64,000 nucleotides of DNA from assembly GCA_963922205.1 (NCBI GenBank), contig CAWUHX010000025.1, positions 124,001 to 188,000 of the forward strand, written 5' to 3'. The notes beneath the pieces were generated by a model. It saw nothing but the letters and a program-made list of their open reading frames with translations, searched no databases and had not been told where the DNA came from. This stretch comes from Romanomermis culicivorax. Its lineage: Eukaryota > Nematoda > Enoplea > Mermithida > Mermithidae. Shown here piece after piece: positions 1-12,700 of this stretch. Position numbers and translations under genes: made by a program. Numbering within the stretch: position 1 is the stretch's first letter; every line of letters starts with the position of its first letter.

Positions 1-324
1 ACAGACGCTTAATCATGCAACTTGAAAGCCACTTCCCTTTGATTTTCTAAATAGTTACAACAATGTCATTCGTGAATTTCCTGTTCCTAAGAGTATCTAG
101 TCTAGAACTTTTAGTCGGATTGGTCATTGGAGTTTTAAGAATGACAGAATGTCTTTCTAATTGCCTTACACAATTTGGTCTGCGGAGGAAACATTCATGC
201 TTGGTGGAAACTTTCCAACCAAATCTGGCATTTAATTATTCATTTTGAAGCATGAATCTACTTCGAACAAGTTGCCAGTATGAATGTCACGTTATGTCAC
301 TGCACTTCTCCACAGTAGTTTCCG

Positions 325-1425
325 CTGAACCATGTTTTTTTGGTATCCGGATCCGCTGCTGTCAAAAATTTAGATCCGGTCATAACCAGATCAATTCATT
401 TCAGTTTGCATCAAGTTTTACAAAAATTTCAAGCCAACGGTAGCTTAACTATATTTAACAAACAGCAATTTGGCAACAGTATCACCCTTCAAACGATTTC
501 TGGTAGAATCACGGATTTGACCAGCATCACTGAATAATTGTTCAGAGGGGATAATTGATGCTGGTGTAGACGCAAATTTTTTGACTATCAATGAAAGGTT
601 AGGCAGTGAATTGGATTTAGGTGGTGAAATTCTTCTATTGGTGAAATTCTCTCTATCTTCTTGATATATATATTTCGGCTTCCCCTTAACTCTACAAATA
701 AGTAAATATTTGCAGGCGGACAATACAAGAAGTTCTTTGTTCACTATGTTTATATCTTCCGGTTCAATTTGATCTTCTTCATCCTCACTGCTGCTAGCTA
801 TAAAGTGATTAAATGAACCAATTTCGCGCCTATTTTCAGGTTTTTTGCTTTTTAGCTGGCGTTGGAATTATGGACTGGCCTTGATCATTGAACTAAGGGT
901 TTCAACGTTTCAACTATATTTGACATCATTTCAGGTTTTTCGAAAAATTTGTTTTTGTATCTGGGGTCAATAAACGTAGCGATCATGAATTCTCTATTAA
1001 TATTGAAAATTTATTCCCAGATTATATACTGTTGTTACCCATTTCTTGATAACTCTATCGTTTCGAGATTCCCAAATCTGAGATCAATGTTCACCTGTAA
1101 AGCTTCAACAAATGAACCGATTCCTCTACTGTCCAAATTTTGATGCATATTTTTGAGTAGGTATACCATCAATAATTTATAGACATCGAAAAATATAAAT
1201 TCATAGAACTTAATTTTAGAATAATTAAACATAATACATAATTATTCATTAGCATATACACATATATGGGTATTGCAGTCCGGATCCAGTCAGATCTGTC
1301 GTTCTATATCCGTCTCTGTTGAAACAAATTTTTTTGGATCTGGAGCCAATCCGGATTAGCTGAAACAAATTTTTTTGGATCCGGATCCGTTATCGTCAAA
1401 AAAGTGGATCCGGCCCATGTTACCA
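325..1425. repeat. GGATCCGG-rich blocks flanking a hAT remnant
   Basis: Blocks at about 325-385 and 1315-1425 share the order 'TTTTTTTGG(T)ATCCGGATCCG' followed by a GTCAAAAA run and a second ATCCGG. The two blocks are in the same orientation and bracket the transposase remnant. They look like subterminal binding-site repeats of the element, but I could not define terminal inverted repeats or a target duplication. Confidence 0.45.
445..1140 (-). pseudogene. hAT-family transposase remnant (C-terminal part)
   Basis: Read on the minus strand, three pieces match the C-terminal half of hAT transposases. About 1035-1140 encodes VEALQVNIDLRFGNLE. About 905-1000 encodes IATFIDPRYKNKFF, the family's 'ATLLDPRFK' block. 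At 445-600, ASIIPSEQLFSDAGQIRDS and NRLKGDTVAKLLFVKY form the dimerisation domain ('PSERLFS...NRLSPETVEALLFLKYN'). Frame changes and stops separate the pieces, and no N-terminal BED finger or catalytic core was recognised, so this is a dead copy. It lies upstream of the BET1 exon. Confidence 0.8.
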
Positions 1426-1889
1426 CCTATAATGTCTCATCTTGTGTTTTAATCAGTTTATTTTTGATATTATTTCCAAGTATTTGACGAAAATCATTAT
1501 TTTTTCGATTTTTTTTCACAAAATTTGTCTGCGTTATTTTAAATTTTTTGATTTTTGTCAACAGAATTTTTTCGCACTCGGCAAATGATTGAAACATCAT
1601 CAGTATGCAACAGTGACTGATTATCTTGTTGGTCGAAAAATCCAAATCAGCTTTCATAGTCGCACATAGTGGATTTTTTTCAGTTTGTGCGACTATGAAA
1701 AAAGATTGAATTGATTGCAAAATTAGAGCACTTATATAGGATATAAAGGCTAAAAAGATTCATTTTCCAGCAATCTAGAATATCAAAAATCAAAAAAAAA
1801 AAAAAAATTCAGCGCTCCGCGCTGGAATTCTATAAATTTTGCTGTTTCGCCCAAATTTATGAAACACCGTTGACTTGACTTCAAGCTGA
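1426..1889. other. AT-rich intergenic stretch
   Basis: No gene seen. The stretch holds poly-A/T runs and, around 1815-1830, a GCGCTCCGCGC palindrome. That palindrome belongs to the CGGCGC-type hairpin motif scattered through the introns. Confidence 0.5.
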
Positions 1890-2200
1890 TTTTTTACCTG
1901 GTTAGCTGACTGAAAACATCCGCACATTATCGGAGCATGAACATGATACATGCACATGAGGGGTAGGGGGGGGGGGGATAAACCCCCATACCTGAGACCC
2001 TGCCCCCCCTGACCAAAAAAATCGTCAAACACCCCTACCTGAACTTTTTCCAAGGCAGTTTTTTTCATGATTTTTGTGCATATTTTGTATCAAAAAGAGG
2101 CTTGCAGAACTTTTTTTTTTGCTCACCCACCCCCCTACGACCCAGGGAAAAAGTTCATGGACTCTCCCCCGTGGAGAATTCTTGCCGTGCATGTTTGATG
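1890..2200 (-). repeat. Dispersed G-run repeat (family K), minus copy
   Basis: Its reverse complement matches 21190-21480. Shared landmarks in order are an inner 'GGCAAGAATT' block, a G-rich run next to 'GGGTGAGC', an A-rich run, 'CAAAATATGC', 'CATCAAAAAA', 'CTTGGAAAA', and a second G-rich block. It contains long G/C homopolymers (around 1965-1980). Non-coding; mobility class unknown. Confidence 0.65.
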
Positions 2201-2931
2201 AACATCATGGGACCAGAAAAATCAAATTTTAAATCATGAAATAAATGTTAAAGATTCATCTTCCAACGTTCTGAAGTATCGGTACCCGAAAATTTAGGAA
2301 AGATGATTCAAATGCAGTCTATGATTCTTCATTTTGGCTAAGCACAGATATGGTAGCAGCCGAATTTCTATACAATTTAGGTTTTCCTCGCTTTGGCTTT
2401 TTGTTACTATTAATTTTGATATATTCTTATCACAATCTGACCCAGGAGTCAAGAATTGTTGTTTTGTCTTTATTTTTGGTAAATTACTGACTGCAGAAGC
2501 ATGAACATGTTCTGAAAAGCTCACAAACGCATAAATAAAGCATATGGTGACATTTTTAAGTGAAAAACGACATGGCTTAAATGGCTAAAAAAATTTGACT
2601 CTTTTCGCCAAATGGCGAATGGGCCTCCGCGAAAAAAAGTGTTTCTACCTACATAGCAGACTTAATTCATGCGCTAGGCCGGAGGTAAAAGTGTATATAC
2701 CTCCGGACGATTATTAGTCACTGTGCAATGTATTATTTTCGGAAGTTGAATCGTTCCTTACTGCGGCTTTGAGCGTTTCATTTTTCAAGAACATATTTTA
2801 TGTTGTTGCTTTTGTTTTCTACGGAATATAAGAAGAATATAAATGTTACCTGATCTCCAGCAATTAAAAATTGATTTGGGGTACACGTGCGGGTGCGAGT
2901 ATTGCTTCGAACATTTTCTGTGTTCTTATAG
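2201..2931. other. Intergenic or intronic AT-rich DNA upstream of the BET1 exon
   Basis: I looked here for the upstream BET1 exons, which should encode the first SNARE-motif heptads, and did not find them. A small GC-rich inverted motif (GGCCTCCG near 2610 and 2680, CTCCGG near 2700) is the only structure seen. A polypyrimidine tract and AG acceptor end at 2931. Confidence 0.4.
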
Positions 2932-3138
2932 ATCACATTACAAATAAGCGATGAAGTCCGACAGCAAAACAAAATGTTAGGCCAATTAGACGAAGATTTC
3001 GACAGCGGTCACAATATGTTGGGCGCTACTATGCGACGGCTCGGTCTGATCTCCAAATCAGGCGGCTATCGATTTATGTGTTATCTTATTATTTTTTCAC
3101 TTTTCGTTTTTCTGATCATGTGGTACATGATTCGTTGA
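2932..3138 (+). CDS. BET1: BET1-like Golgi/ER v-SNARE, last exon
   Basis: This exon encodes the second half of a Qc-SNARE and its tail anchor. BET1 acts with syntaxin-5, membrin and Sec22 in fusion of ER-to-Golgi vesicles. The reading frame opens at an AG acceptor with ITLQISDEVRQQNKMLGQLD, which aligns with the SNARE heptads of BET1 (family pattern 'IGxEVKxQNKLLxxMDxxFD'). It continues with FDSGHNMLGATMRRLG and then YRFMCYLIIFSLFVFLIMWY, a single C-terminal membrane span, and stops with TGA at 3136-3138. BET1L (GS15) is the alternative, but the 'LCYMMLFSLFVFFI'-type tail favours BET1. The exons for the N-terminal half were not found and are probably outside the window or hidden in the repeats upstream. 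Confidence 0.9.
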   Translation: MTLQISDEVRQQNKMLGQLDEDFDSGHNMLGATMRRLGLISKSGGYRFMCYLIIFSLFVFLIMWYMIR

Positions 3139-3359
3139 AAATATCAACGGTGCAACTTGCGAATTTGACTACTACTACTAAACTGAAACTGCGCTCAAGT
3201 GTGATTATGTATTAAAAAAACGTTATTGGTAGGCTATGGATTTTATTTATTGATAAAAGCTTTTCCAACTTTAGCTTTTTTGCAACATTTTCGAGAAGAG
3301 GACTATTTATTCATAACATCTAGTTTCTAACTTTGTCATCTGTGATAGTTATTTTGCAG

Positions 3360-3714
3360 ATTTTCTAGAGACGGCTTCGAACGCTAGTTATTTCGCCGTT
3401 TTTGTGCCGCAGAAAGCGGGTAACGATTCTCAGGGCGATGTATTCGAAAGTTTTAGCGAGGCTTTAGCCATTGTAAAAAAATTTAAACAACACGGCGCTC
3501 GATTCAAATGCTTCAGTGATCGTGTTCGAGCCGAAATGTACTCCAAAACGGGCGGTGAATTAATTTCGGAAAATAGAGACGATATTTCACCCGGTAGGCG
3601 TACGTCTCCTTACGCTCTCCGAAGTCTAAAAAAATTAAGCGTTGAAACCCCGACTGTTGTAGAAGAAAAGCCTATACCGTATGAAGCCCCTTCCAGGCAA
3701 GACATATGGATTAA
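3360..3714 (+). CDS. ANKLE2: ANKLE2 exon: viroplasmin-like domain
   Basis: The exon follows a TTTTGCAG acceptor and begins in mid-frame. It reads SYFAVFVPQKAG, then EALAIVKKFKQHGARFKCFS, the caulimovirus-viroplasmin/RNase H1-N fold that precedes the ankyrin repeats in ANKLE2. The donor is taken at 3715 (GTTTAT), leaving phase 2. The next exon then restores a lysine codon and an in-frame IWIKSQLTQFRKAIE. Confidence 0.88.
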
Positions 3715-6700
3715 GTTTATGTGATGCGTTTCACACTAAAGTGTTTTTCCTTCCCCTGACCTTCTTTCCACATTCGTGGAAAGACCTTAAAAAAGTTTTT
3801 GCATTGTGTGCAACAAACTTCGCAACTAGTTACAGAATTTTTTACATTTTGCATTGCGTCAGCACTCCGAAAAACTGGAGCATCTTTATCATATTTTAAT
3901 ACTAGAGAGACATTATATGATGAAAGCGATGATGAGGATAATGATGATGAATGAAGATAATTACTATGATGACTCTAAGTAACCGTTAATTCGGTAAATA
4001 TATGTTGTGATGGGCCTTCATTCTTTCTCTGATCCAAAAATCCAAATTTTTAATAAAAAGACTTCGTCAATAGTCACAAAAATTCTTTATTTGTGGAAGT
4101 ACCCTAAATTTTTCTACACATTCTGAAATTTTTTCAACAAATTAGGTCATTTGTGAAAAAAACAGTGGATAGAATGGCTAATTTGTTCAAATCTCGCAAA
4201 TTTTTAAGCTGTTCGATTTCTAAGGTTCTAACAGATCTATTTTTCTCTGTCGCTTTTCCTTCGTGCATTGAGAGATCAGGACGTGCATTGAGGAACAATG
4301 TCTTATATTTTAGATCACAGCTAACCCAATTCCGCAAAGCCATAGAACAATTCGACGACGACCAGATTGAAGAACTGATCTTGCACAATCCACGATATTT
4401 GGTCAACTGTAACAGCGACAGTCCCACAATTATTTTTGAAGGTTGTCGATACAATGCGCTCCACGTCGCTGCGAAATGTGGCAACTTATTCGTCTGTGAT
4501 TTGATCCTAAAGTTGTTAGGCGCCGATGATTTCGCTCGCCTATCTTCCAATAGGTAAAAAATTTTTTCTGTTCTATTCTCGCTTCTCTACATTGCCTTCG
4601 ACCCGATCGGCATAATTAATCTTTCCGCAAATTTTAGCTCGTTGGACGACTGAACGAGATTTTGTATTCCTCCTATATAAACGTCCTCTAAGTCAAATTT
4701 CTGTGGGAGTGAAGCTTAAATACTGGAGGGTGGAGTGGAGTACTGTAAATTCAATTCAGTTCAATATTTTTCCTTAAAATCAAAATCCAGTTTTTTGGGG
4801 AAATCGAGCACCTTGCAAATCATTTTCAAGGCTTCAGGTGGGGATAATACACTCCAATATCCCTCCCAGTGGGCTTATCTGCTCCATAGAAAATTGACCT
4901 CCATTTTTCATTCAACACGTTCGGTTTAGTTGGATGTAATTGGGGAGAATGCCATAAGAATCATCCAGAAATCGTCGGCCATATCTTCCTCCAATATTTG
5001 CTGATCATTCAGCTGAAATGAGCTAGCCAAAGGAACCCTATTCTTTTGTTCAAAAAAACTAATAAATGTCATTTTTTGTAGAAAGTGATCATTTTCGAGC
5101 AAAAAAAACGGTCAAGATGTCAGTTTTTCTGGCGCTTTGCGCCTTAAGTGGGCAATAACCCACTGGTATCACAAATTTATGCTGATGCTGTTGCACTGAA
5201 ATATGTACTATAATGATGATCAATGCAGTTCCGAAAAATCTGAATTTTCAGGCTTCTGGTAATTGCCATCACTAACATCAGATTCAGTTTAACCTGCAAC
5301 AAATCGACGGCAGGTAAAGAACCAATCAAATTCAAGTCTTACGTGAAAAATATAAACTTCTTGTCAATATAACCCTGCTAATAGCAGAGTAGAATCGCAC
5401 GTTATTTTCATGTCTTTTTCACCAACTTTTTACCCAACTTTTACCTTACCCACCTTCTGTAATTTCGATATGGGTAAAATCATGGGTTATTTTTTTCTAC
5501 CGACGATTTTACCCGTCTTTAACCCACGATTTTACCCGATTTTTGCCCAGCCTTAACCTACGATTCTACCCGAGATTTTACTCGACTTTTGTTTACCTAC
5601 GATTTTACCCGCCATTTTACTCTTTCTCTTACCCACGTTTAACCAACTTTCTGTAATTTGGGCCTAAAAGGCTGGAAAATAAATCTTCAACAATGAAAAT
5701 AAATTGGAATTTAACTAATGGATCGTAATGCCTTTCTTATTTCGGCGCGTTGTGCCAAGAAAATTTCGGTTTTTTGTATTCCAAAATGCTAGAAAAAGAA
5801 TGTTCACAACAATTATTCAGATATAAATTCTAAATTTATAGTCTTAAGGCCATAGTTTTTTTTTAGCATTTTACAAGCCATGGCTTGTTGGACTGACAAA
5901 ATGGCTTGTAGAATTTTTGTCCAACAAGCCAAAATGGCTTGTCAGAATTTTTTGAGTCATGTGTTTGATCATATCGGATACAGAAAAGATGCATTTTGGT
6001 GCATTTTAGAAGGTCATAATCTCAAAATTTTCCGGCGCTTGGCGCCGGTTATAACTTAAATAAGCATTATTATTTATTTCCTAGCTCAGGCGCCGCTTCT
6101 AACATGTCTGCCTTCACTTATCATTTAATCCTTAATAGTTTTAATCATCTTAAACGTATTATCTCATGTTTTAATTAGTAATCTTCAATATTTCATCTTG
6201 ATATTTTTGATTTGATTTTTTGATTCACATTTTTCCCTTGACACATTTTTTTAAAAAGATCAATACGTCAAGTCTGTAAATTTTTCGAAGCGATCATTCC
6301 TTTCTTAACGTAAAATCAATTCAAAAGCTTCGTGGAAGTAGTTTTCAGAAATTTCTACTCTTCTTACTCATATCTTTTCGGCCAAGTTCATGAGAGTGTG
6401 AGAATAAATTAATGGTTTTAAAATTTTTCGAACATAAAATTCTAGAAATTACGACTTTTGAACAGAAAATTCGAATCTAATTCTTCAAATAAGTGTTTGG
6501 AAAATTGATTTTCCAACATCGCAGAATGTCAATACCCAAAAAATTTTCCGGCGTTTCAGGCAGGAAAGATTAAAAGCTATTTGGGCTCTCACTTGTCATC
6601 ATGGACGATTTAGCCGCCGATTTCTCATGTAATTCAAAGTCATTATGTTCTCGGATAGTTTGCTCGAAAATTTGTTCCACAATGCTTGTAGATTCGACTT

Positions 6701-9700
6701 CGATCAAACTCAAAAATTCCAAAAGTTTCCTGAATTTTAATGAATCAACGGCTCTAAAATGTTATTTAATAAATGTTGAATGACATCCCTTTTCTGATCG
6801 ATTGCCATGATGCTCAATATATACATTTCTTTAAAAAATAACCTAGCATTGGAATTTATTCACGTATACTGATATTATAAAATTGGCTTGTAAAAATTTG
6901 GAATGGCTTGTAAAATTTTAGGTCAACAAGCCACTTGGCTTGTGACTCGTAGGTCAAAAAAAAAACCCCGCGTGGTGAAGTATGACAGGGCCTTTAGAAT
7001 GACGTTTTTATCGTTTTTCAATGCGGATTGTGAAGGGTCACGTTTCAACACGTTTGGAAAACCCCAAACGAAGTGGGAGAATAAAATTTTAAGGAGTGAT
7101 GAAAAACTCAATTATCAGCAAATTATTGGCTCTTAACTGGTAAAAGAAGAGATGAAGTAAATCAATTGATAGAAACTGATGAAGGTTAGTTGGTAAGCGG
7201 AAGTATATATGCTAATGGCCGCGCCTGATGGTGAGCAGTGACTATCATACTCATGACCGGCGCAAAGCGTCGGGGAATTTTGAGGGTTTGACCATCTGAA
7301 GTTCACCAAAATGCATCATTTCAGTTTTGAAATAAAAAAATATTTTTTCCCGGTGAGAACTATGCCCAAAATTTTGTCTTGTAACTGATAAAAAAAGAGG
7401 AGGTAATTGAGTTGATTGAAACTGTTGAAGGTTAACTAATAAGTCTAAGTAGATACGCTAATGGCCGTGGCTGATAGAAAACAATGACTGTTATACTCAT
7501 TGACCGACGCAAAGCGCCGGAAAATTTTGAGATTTTTCTCAGTGATAGACACAAAATCGACATATGACAAAGTCTCAGGGGGTAGGGGCCGCCCCCTCCT
7601 TCCCCTCTAAACACGATCTTGTCTATAACATAATGTTATTTTGGGGGAAGTGCTATGGAACCCCCCTCCCCAGAAATCGTTGGCCATATGGCTAGCCATT
7701 GGGCGACCCCCGCCCAAGATTTCCCAATCCTATGGCTAGCCATATGGTAGTCATGGGGACCTGCATACTTTTGATCGGAAAAATACTAAAAAATGTCAAT
7801 TTGTTATGAAAAATGTTAATTTTTGAGCCAAAAATGGTCAAAAACGTAAATTTTCTCTGCGCTTCGCGCCATGAGTAAATTTTTTACGGTATTTTTAGAC
7901 AAAAGTTACTATGTTTTTGAACCGTTTTCCGAACTTTTTTGGTGGAAAATAATCGATTTTTTTCAGAGATCTCTCCCCTAAAGTTTCGGGGAATTAGTGA
8001 CCCCCGGTCCTAAACAAGTCGCCCGAGCCGACGACCCCCCTCCAGACCTCGGGGCCCCGCTATGTACGTGTATGGCTTGTAATGTAGTATAACATATAAA
8101 AGAAAACCCTATTCTTCGGTTGCTCAATTTAGTCATAAATAAAAATTCAACATTGACCTTCTATTTTTTTACGAATTTCTAGTCAATACTTGCGTTTACT
8201 TTATCCCGATGACAACGACGAATCATTAGAAAGACGCCGGAAATTTTTGCTCGATATGTTTCTTAATACGCCCGACAAAGCCCTGCACGAAACTCCTTTG
8301 CATTTCGCGGCAAAGAATAGTAACTGGGACGTCATGCGATTACTGTATTCCTTACCTATTTGCGACAAATTGGCCAAGAACAAATATGGCGAAACTGCAG
8401 TTGCTTTGGCTAAGGCTAGGGCTAGCGAAGACGACAACGCCCTATTTTTGCGCGATAGCGATTGTCAAATGGCCAAATCTAGTTACGTTGGATTATATAG
8501 GTCGGACGATTGTTCAATTTTACCCTTCGTTAAGCCACCTTGCATCGGTAATGAAGTGTTTTATTATGTGGGAATGTTCACTATGCAATTAAGAGTAGGT
8601 TTTAATGAACAGTGAGCGATTTAGACAAGTATATCTGAAGATTTTTTTCACTGTAATACGAGCAGGATTTTTCGCCCAATAGTTCAAAATGTATGGTTAT
8701 TTTGTTATTTTTCTGCCCGTTTGCAGGCTTCCCGCCAATTGTGCTCGAAGATGAAACGGTTTATTTGTCTGAAGAATATACTAAAGTTCGCCGTAAAAGG
8801 CCAGAGAATACGGAAAAGAGTATGCGACTGAGCGCGTATGCCGGGCCTATGAGCCACGAAACGGCGAATCAATTTTATATCGACTGGAGTAGTAAAAGAA
8901 TGCGTCATCTAGATACGCAAGATAGTAATTTATCTAAAATTTCGAGTAAGCAAAATTTTTTGCATTCACCAGGTTTTATACGCAACCTGAGAACCTGGAA
9001 AACTTGAGATTGTCAAAGGATTTTTTTCTTTTTCCGTGGAACCTGTGAAAGTCAGAGGATTTTGGATAAAGTTGAAAAACGATCGTATAATTCTTCTGAA
9101 ATTGTGTAATCACCCACGCATAGAGCAGAAAAAAAAAATTTTTCCGGCGCTCACACTTCGACAAACCCTATCAGTTCATCTGATATCAGTCAGACGAAAG
9201 ATTTGGTTGGTTGCCAAATCGTTTCACTGGTTGTCAAGCCAAACAGGGGTAGGGAACCAGATGTATAGTATATTTGTCTTGTACAAAATAGACAAAATGC
9301 AGTCAAAGTTGATTTCCAAGCTTATTTCAGAGTAAACACACTTTTTAGCACCTACCGGTGTATCTAGCAGATCTGGAAGCTCAGGAGAAAAAAATATTCC
9401 TGGAACCATTAAAAGTCGGAGAATTTGAAAAAAAATCATTCTAGCGCGTTTTAGTAGATCAAAATTTCAAAATTTTCTCGTGCATCGCATTCATTGACTC
9501 CTGTCTTTGATTCGCGATGATTTCCCAATTAATGGGTGTATTCTCTGGTTAGACTGGGTGGTTGGTTGATTTCCTGGTTCGTTCGTCGATTGATTCCTTG
9601 TTTAGTCGACTGGTCCTCTGATTCAATAGTTATCTGGTTTATTCCCTGATTGTCGTTAATTCCCTGATTGATGGGTTGATTTCCTGATGCAATTGTTGTA

Positions 9701-12700
9701 TGACTGATTGTTTGGTTGATTACCTGATTAGTTGTTGATTGGTTGATTCCCTGATTATTCGGTTGTTTCTCTGGTTGATCCATTAAGGCAACCAGTGCTT
9801 GGTTGGCTGACTGATAAGCTGGTTAATTTTTTGGTTAGTTGGCCCATCGATTTTCTATTTGGTTCGGTCGATAACCTGATTGCTTGTTTGTTTGATGGAT
9901 TGTTGCATAGTAAGTTGGTTGGTTGGTTCATTTCCTAGTTGGTTGATTATCGAATTTTTAGTAGTTAATTGTCTATCTTGAAGTTCTCTATCCCGTTTTT
10001 GCTGTTAAAGTCGGTTCTCACACAAAACATGATCTTGTGTCGTGAGTTAAGTCATTTGGTACCAAAGTCGGCTTGTATGCCGGCGTTCCGTGTCAAATTA
10101 AAGTTATTCAATTTTCTATTCCCTGTGCAGACATTTTTGCTGCACGCCTCTATCTGCACCGTGCAGAAATGACTAAAATTTTATCTGTTCCAAATTAAAA
10201 TGAGTTCAACATATTTCAATAGTTTCAGTAGTTCATTCAAAATCTTTTCATATGCTCAGAGCGAATTCTTGTCTGCGTGGATACTGTTATTTAATGCTGC
10301 TAATGCTGATATTGTAACTTGTCTTCCTGCTACGATTGGTCGACCGCTGCCATAAGAAAATTATCTTGGAGTTGATAAGCAGAAAATACTTTTTTCACTA
10401 GTTAACCGTGTAAGTGTACTCAAGATTCCAGATCGTTTAAGTATTCAGAATAATTTTAAGAACGTAAAAATGATGAATGGAAAATGAAGAAATATGCCGA
10501 GCATATTATTTACATTCAACAATGTTGCAATGAAACAGGTTTTTTTGGTTTTTTCTCGACAGGCCATTTGGCTCCTAGGGTCAAAATTTTACAGGCCAAT
10601 AGGAATTTCAACAAGCCAAAACTAAAAGGTTTGTAAATAAATTTGGTAGTAAAAAAACAATTTTTTTTCAACAAATTTAGTCAAAAACACTCTTCAAAAT
10701 CACAGTTGAAGCAAGCATAACAGATCAATCATTTGGAATACATTCATAATCACACACAGAATAATAAGGCTCACAAATGATCAGTCATTATTCAAATACA
10801 TCATCAGGGCTTTTCACACAAGTCACGTTGATTTGTAACTTGGGGAAAAATTTGGTTGCGCGGATAATAATTTTTAGTTGCTCAATATAAAATTGATAAA
10901 TTCGCTAACTTCATCAGAAAAATGATTAAAAGTTACTTTCCTTGAATTTCATTCACTTCGCGTCAGTTCCTGACTTTTAAAATTGAATTTCTTGAGTTTT
11001 TAGAGGGAAATCAAAAGTCCGGCTAAAGTAACTTGTTCGGTACCTGGCGCCGAAAAATTTTGGTTTCGAAGCCTCTAAAATGTCGGAAAATGCATTTTTC
11101 ATCACATTCTGCTGCAACTGCCGATGACCGATCTTTTCACCATTTGATTGGCGGAAGAGGTCAAACATTTTACCTCTTTTTTGGATCTTATATATCTGGA
11201 GCCAGTAATTTACCAATCACAATTATTTATTAAAAGCGATTGTTTTCACATGATCTATAACACAAAAAAGCGCGATAGATATTTTACTTCGGACTTGAAT
11301 ATCTCCGGCGCTTAGCACTGAAAGAAAATTTTAGATTACGATATTCTATAGCGTTGGAAACTTTTTTCCTGCATGAAGGGTCTGTTTTTTCAGTGAATTC
11401 AATGAGTTTTCTGTGGGGCAAACTATAATTCAAAAATTAGGTGAGCAACAATGAATCTAAATGGCTTCTTCAGATAGCAAGAACCTCTGCCATTTTCGCA
11501 TATGGGTGTTTCAATCATTTTCCAAATGCTAAAATTTGTTACCCAAAGCCAAAAATTCTAAAGCGCCGCAAAACGATTTTGTAAAACTAATCTGGGAAAA
11601 TCTTAATTTTTGTCATATACGTGGAAAAAACCATACAACGTCAAACATTCATCCATAACATGCTGGTTTCTGAAAGCTATAAGCATAAGCTAGGATGACA
11701 TTTTCTAACCGCACAACAGAAATGATACCAAGAATCATACATGATTTTAAATTTGGCACGAAGCGCCGGAAAATTTTCGGTATTTTTCATTTCAAAATGA
11801 ATAAAAATGCATCTCTGCACAGGAAGCCCTATAGCTTAATCAAAAAGAGTGGTTAGGCTCTCATTTTTACTAGCCAATTTGGCTTGTGTCCCTAAATTTT
11901 TAGAAGCCAATCAGAATTTTTGGGAGCCATGGCTCCTAATTGGCCTAAAAAACCCTGCAATGAAATAAGTTAACATGATAACAACCGGAATCTTGACGAA
12001 AAAGAAATTATGCTAAAGCCCTGAAAAATTTTGACAGTTTAATTTGCTGAAATGCCGAATAAATCCACCTTTTTATCAATTGCCTGAGTAGAAATATCCA
12101 AAACTTCAGTAACTTCTCTAACCAAAATTTCAGTTCTGTTCATTGAATGCCCAAAATGTTTTTTGAGCGGCCATAAAATTGTTTACTGTGCACAAAAAAG
12201 ACTGCCCTTATTTTTAACATTACATGACCTGCATGACAGTCTGAAAATGTTCTTGTTCCATTGATTTGTGAAATTCATTATCAAGTTCTCAATCTTATTG
12301 ATATTGACTTGCATTTTAAAACAATTCAGTCTTAGGAAATTTGCATATTCTAGGAGAAAATATCCACTTTTTTCTTGAAATGCTTCTAAATAAGAAAAGT
12401 GGAAAGCAGGTACTATTGTTATATTCTATTTTATTTTTTATCAGGTGCAACATATTCGCGTGCAATCATGTGCAACATATATTCGTGTAACGGAGCTCTA
12501 CGGTCGAATGGGATCTGACCATACATGTAATTGGGGGGAAGTGCTATGGGAACCTCCCTCCCCAGAAATCGTCGACCATTGGGCGACCGCCCCCCCCAGG
12601 ATTTTCCAATTCCATGGCGCATACCTGTAAGACCTCCGACCAGTTGGGGGGGGGGGGTAGGAAAAAGTCGAAATTTTCCCAAAAAAGGCCAAAAAACGTA

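Noticed and set aside
3536-3714. Internal ATG as the ANKLE2 start
   Set aside because: It would remove half of the viroplasmin-like domain that is clearly conserved upstream in the same exon.
9529-9783. Minus-strand frame coding an Asn/Gln/Ile-rich repeat peptide
   Set aside because: It is a translation of the TGGTTGATTCCCTGAT minisatellite; no conserved domain, no splice context.
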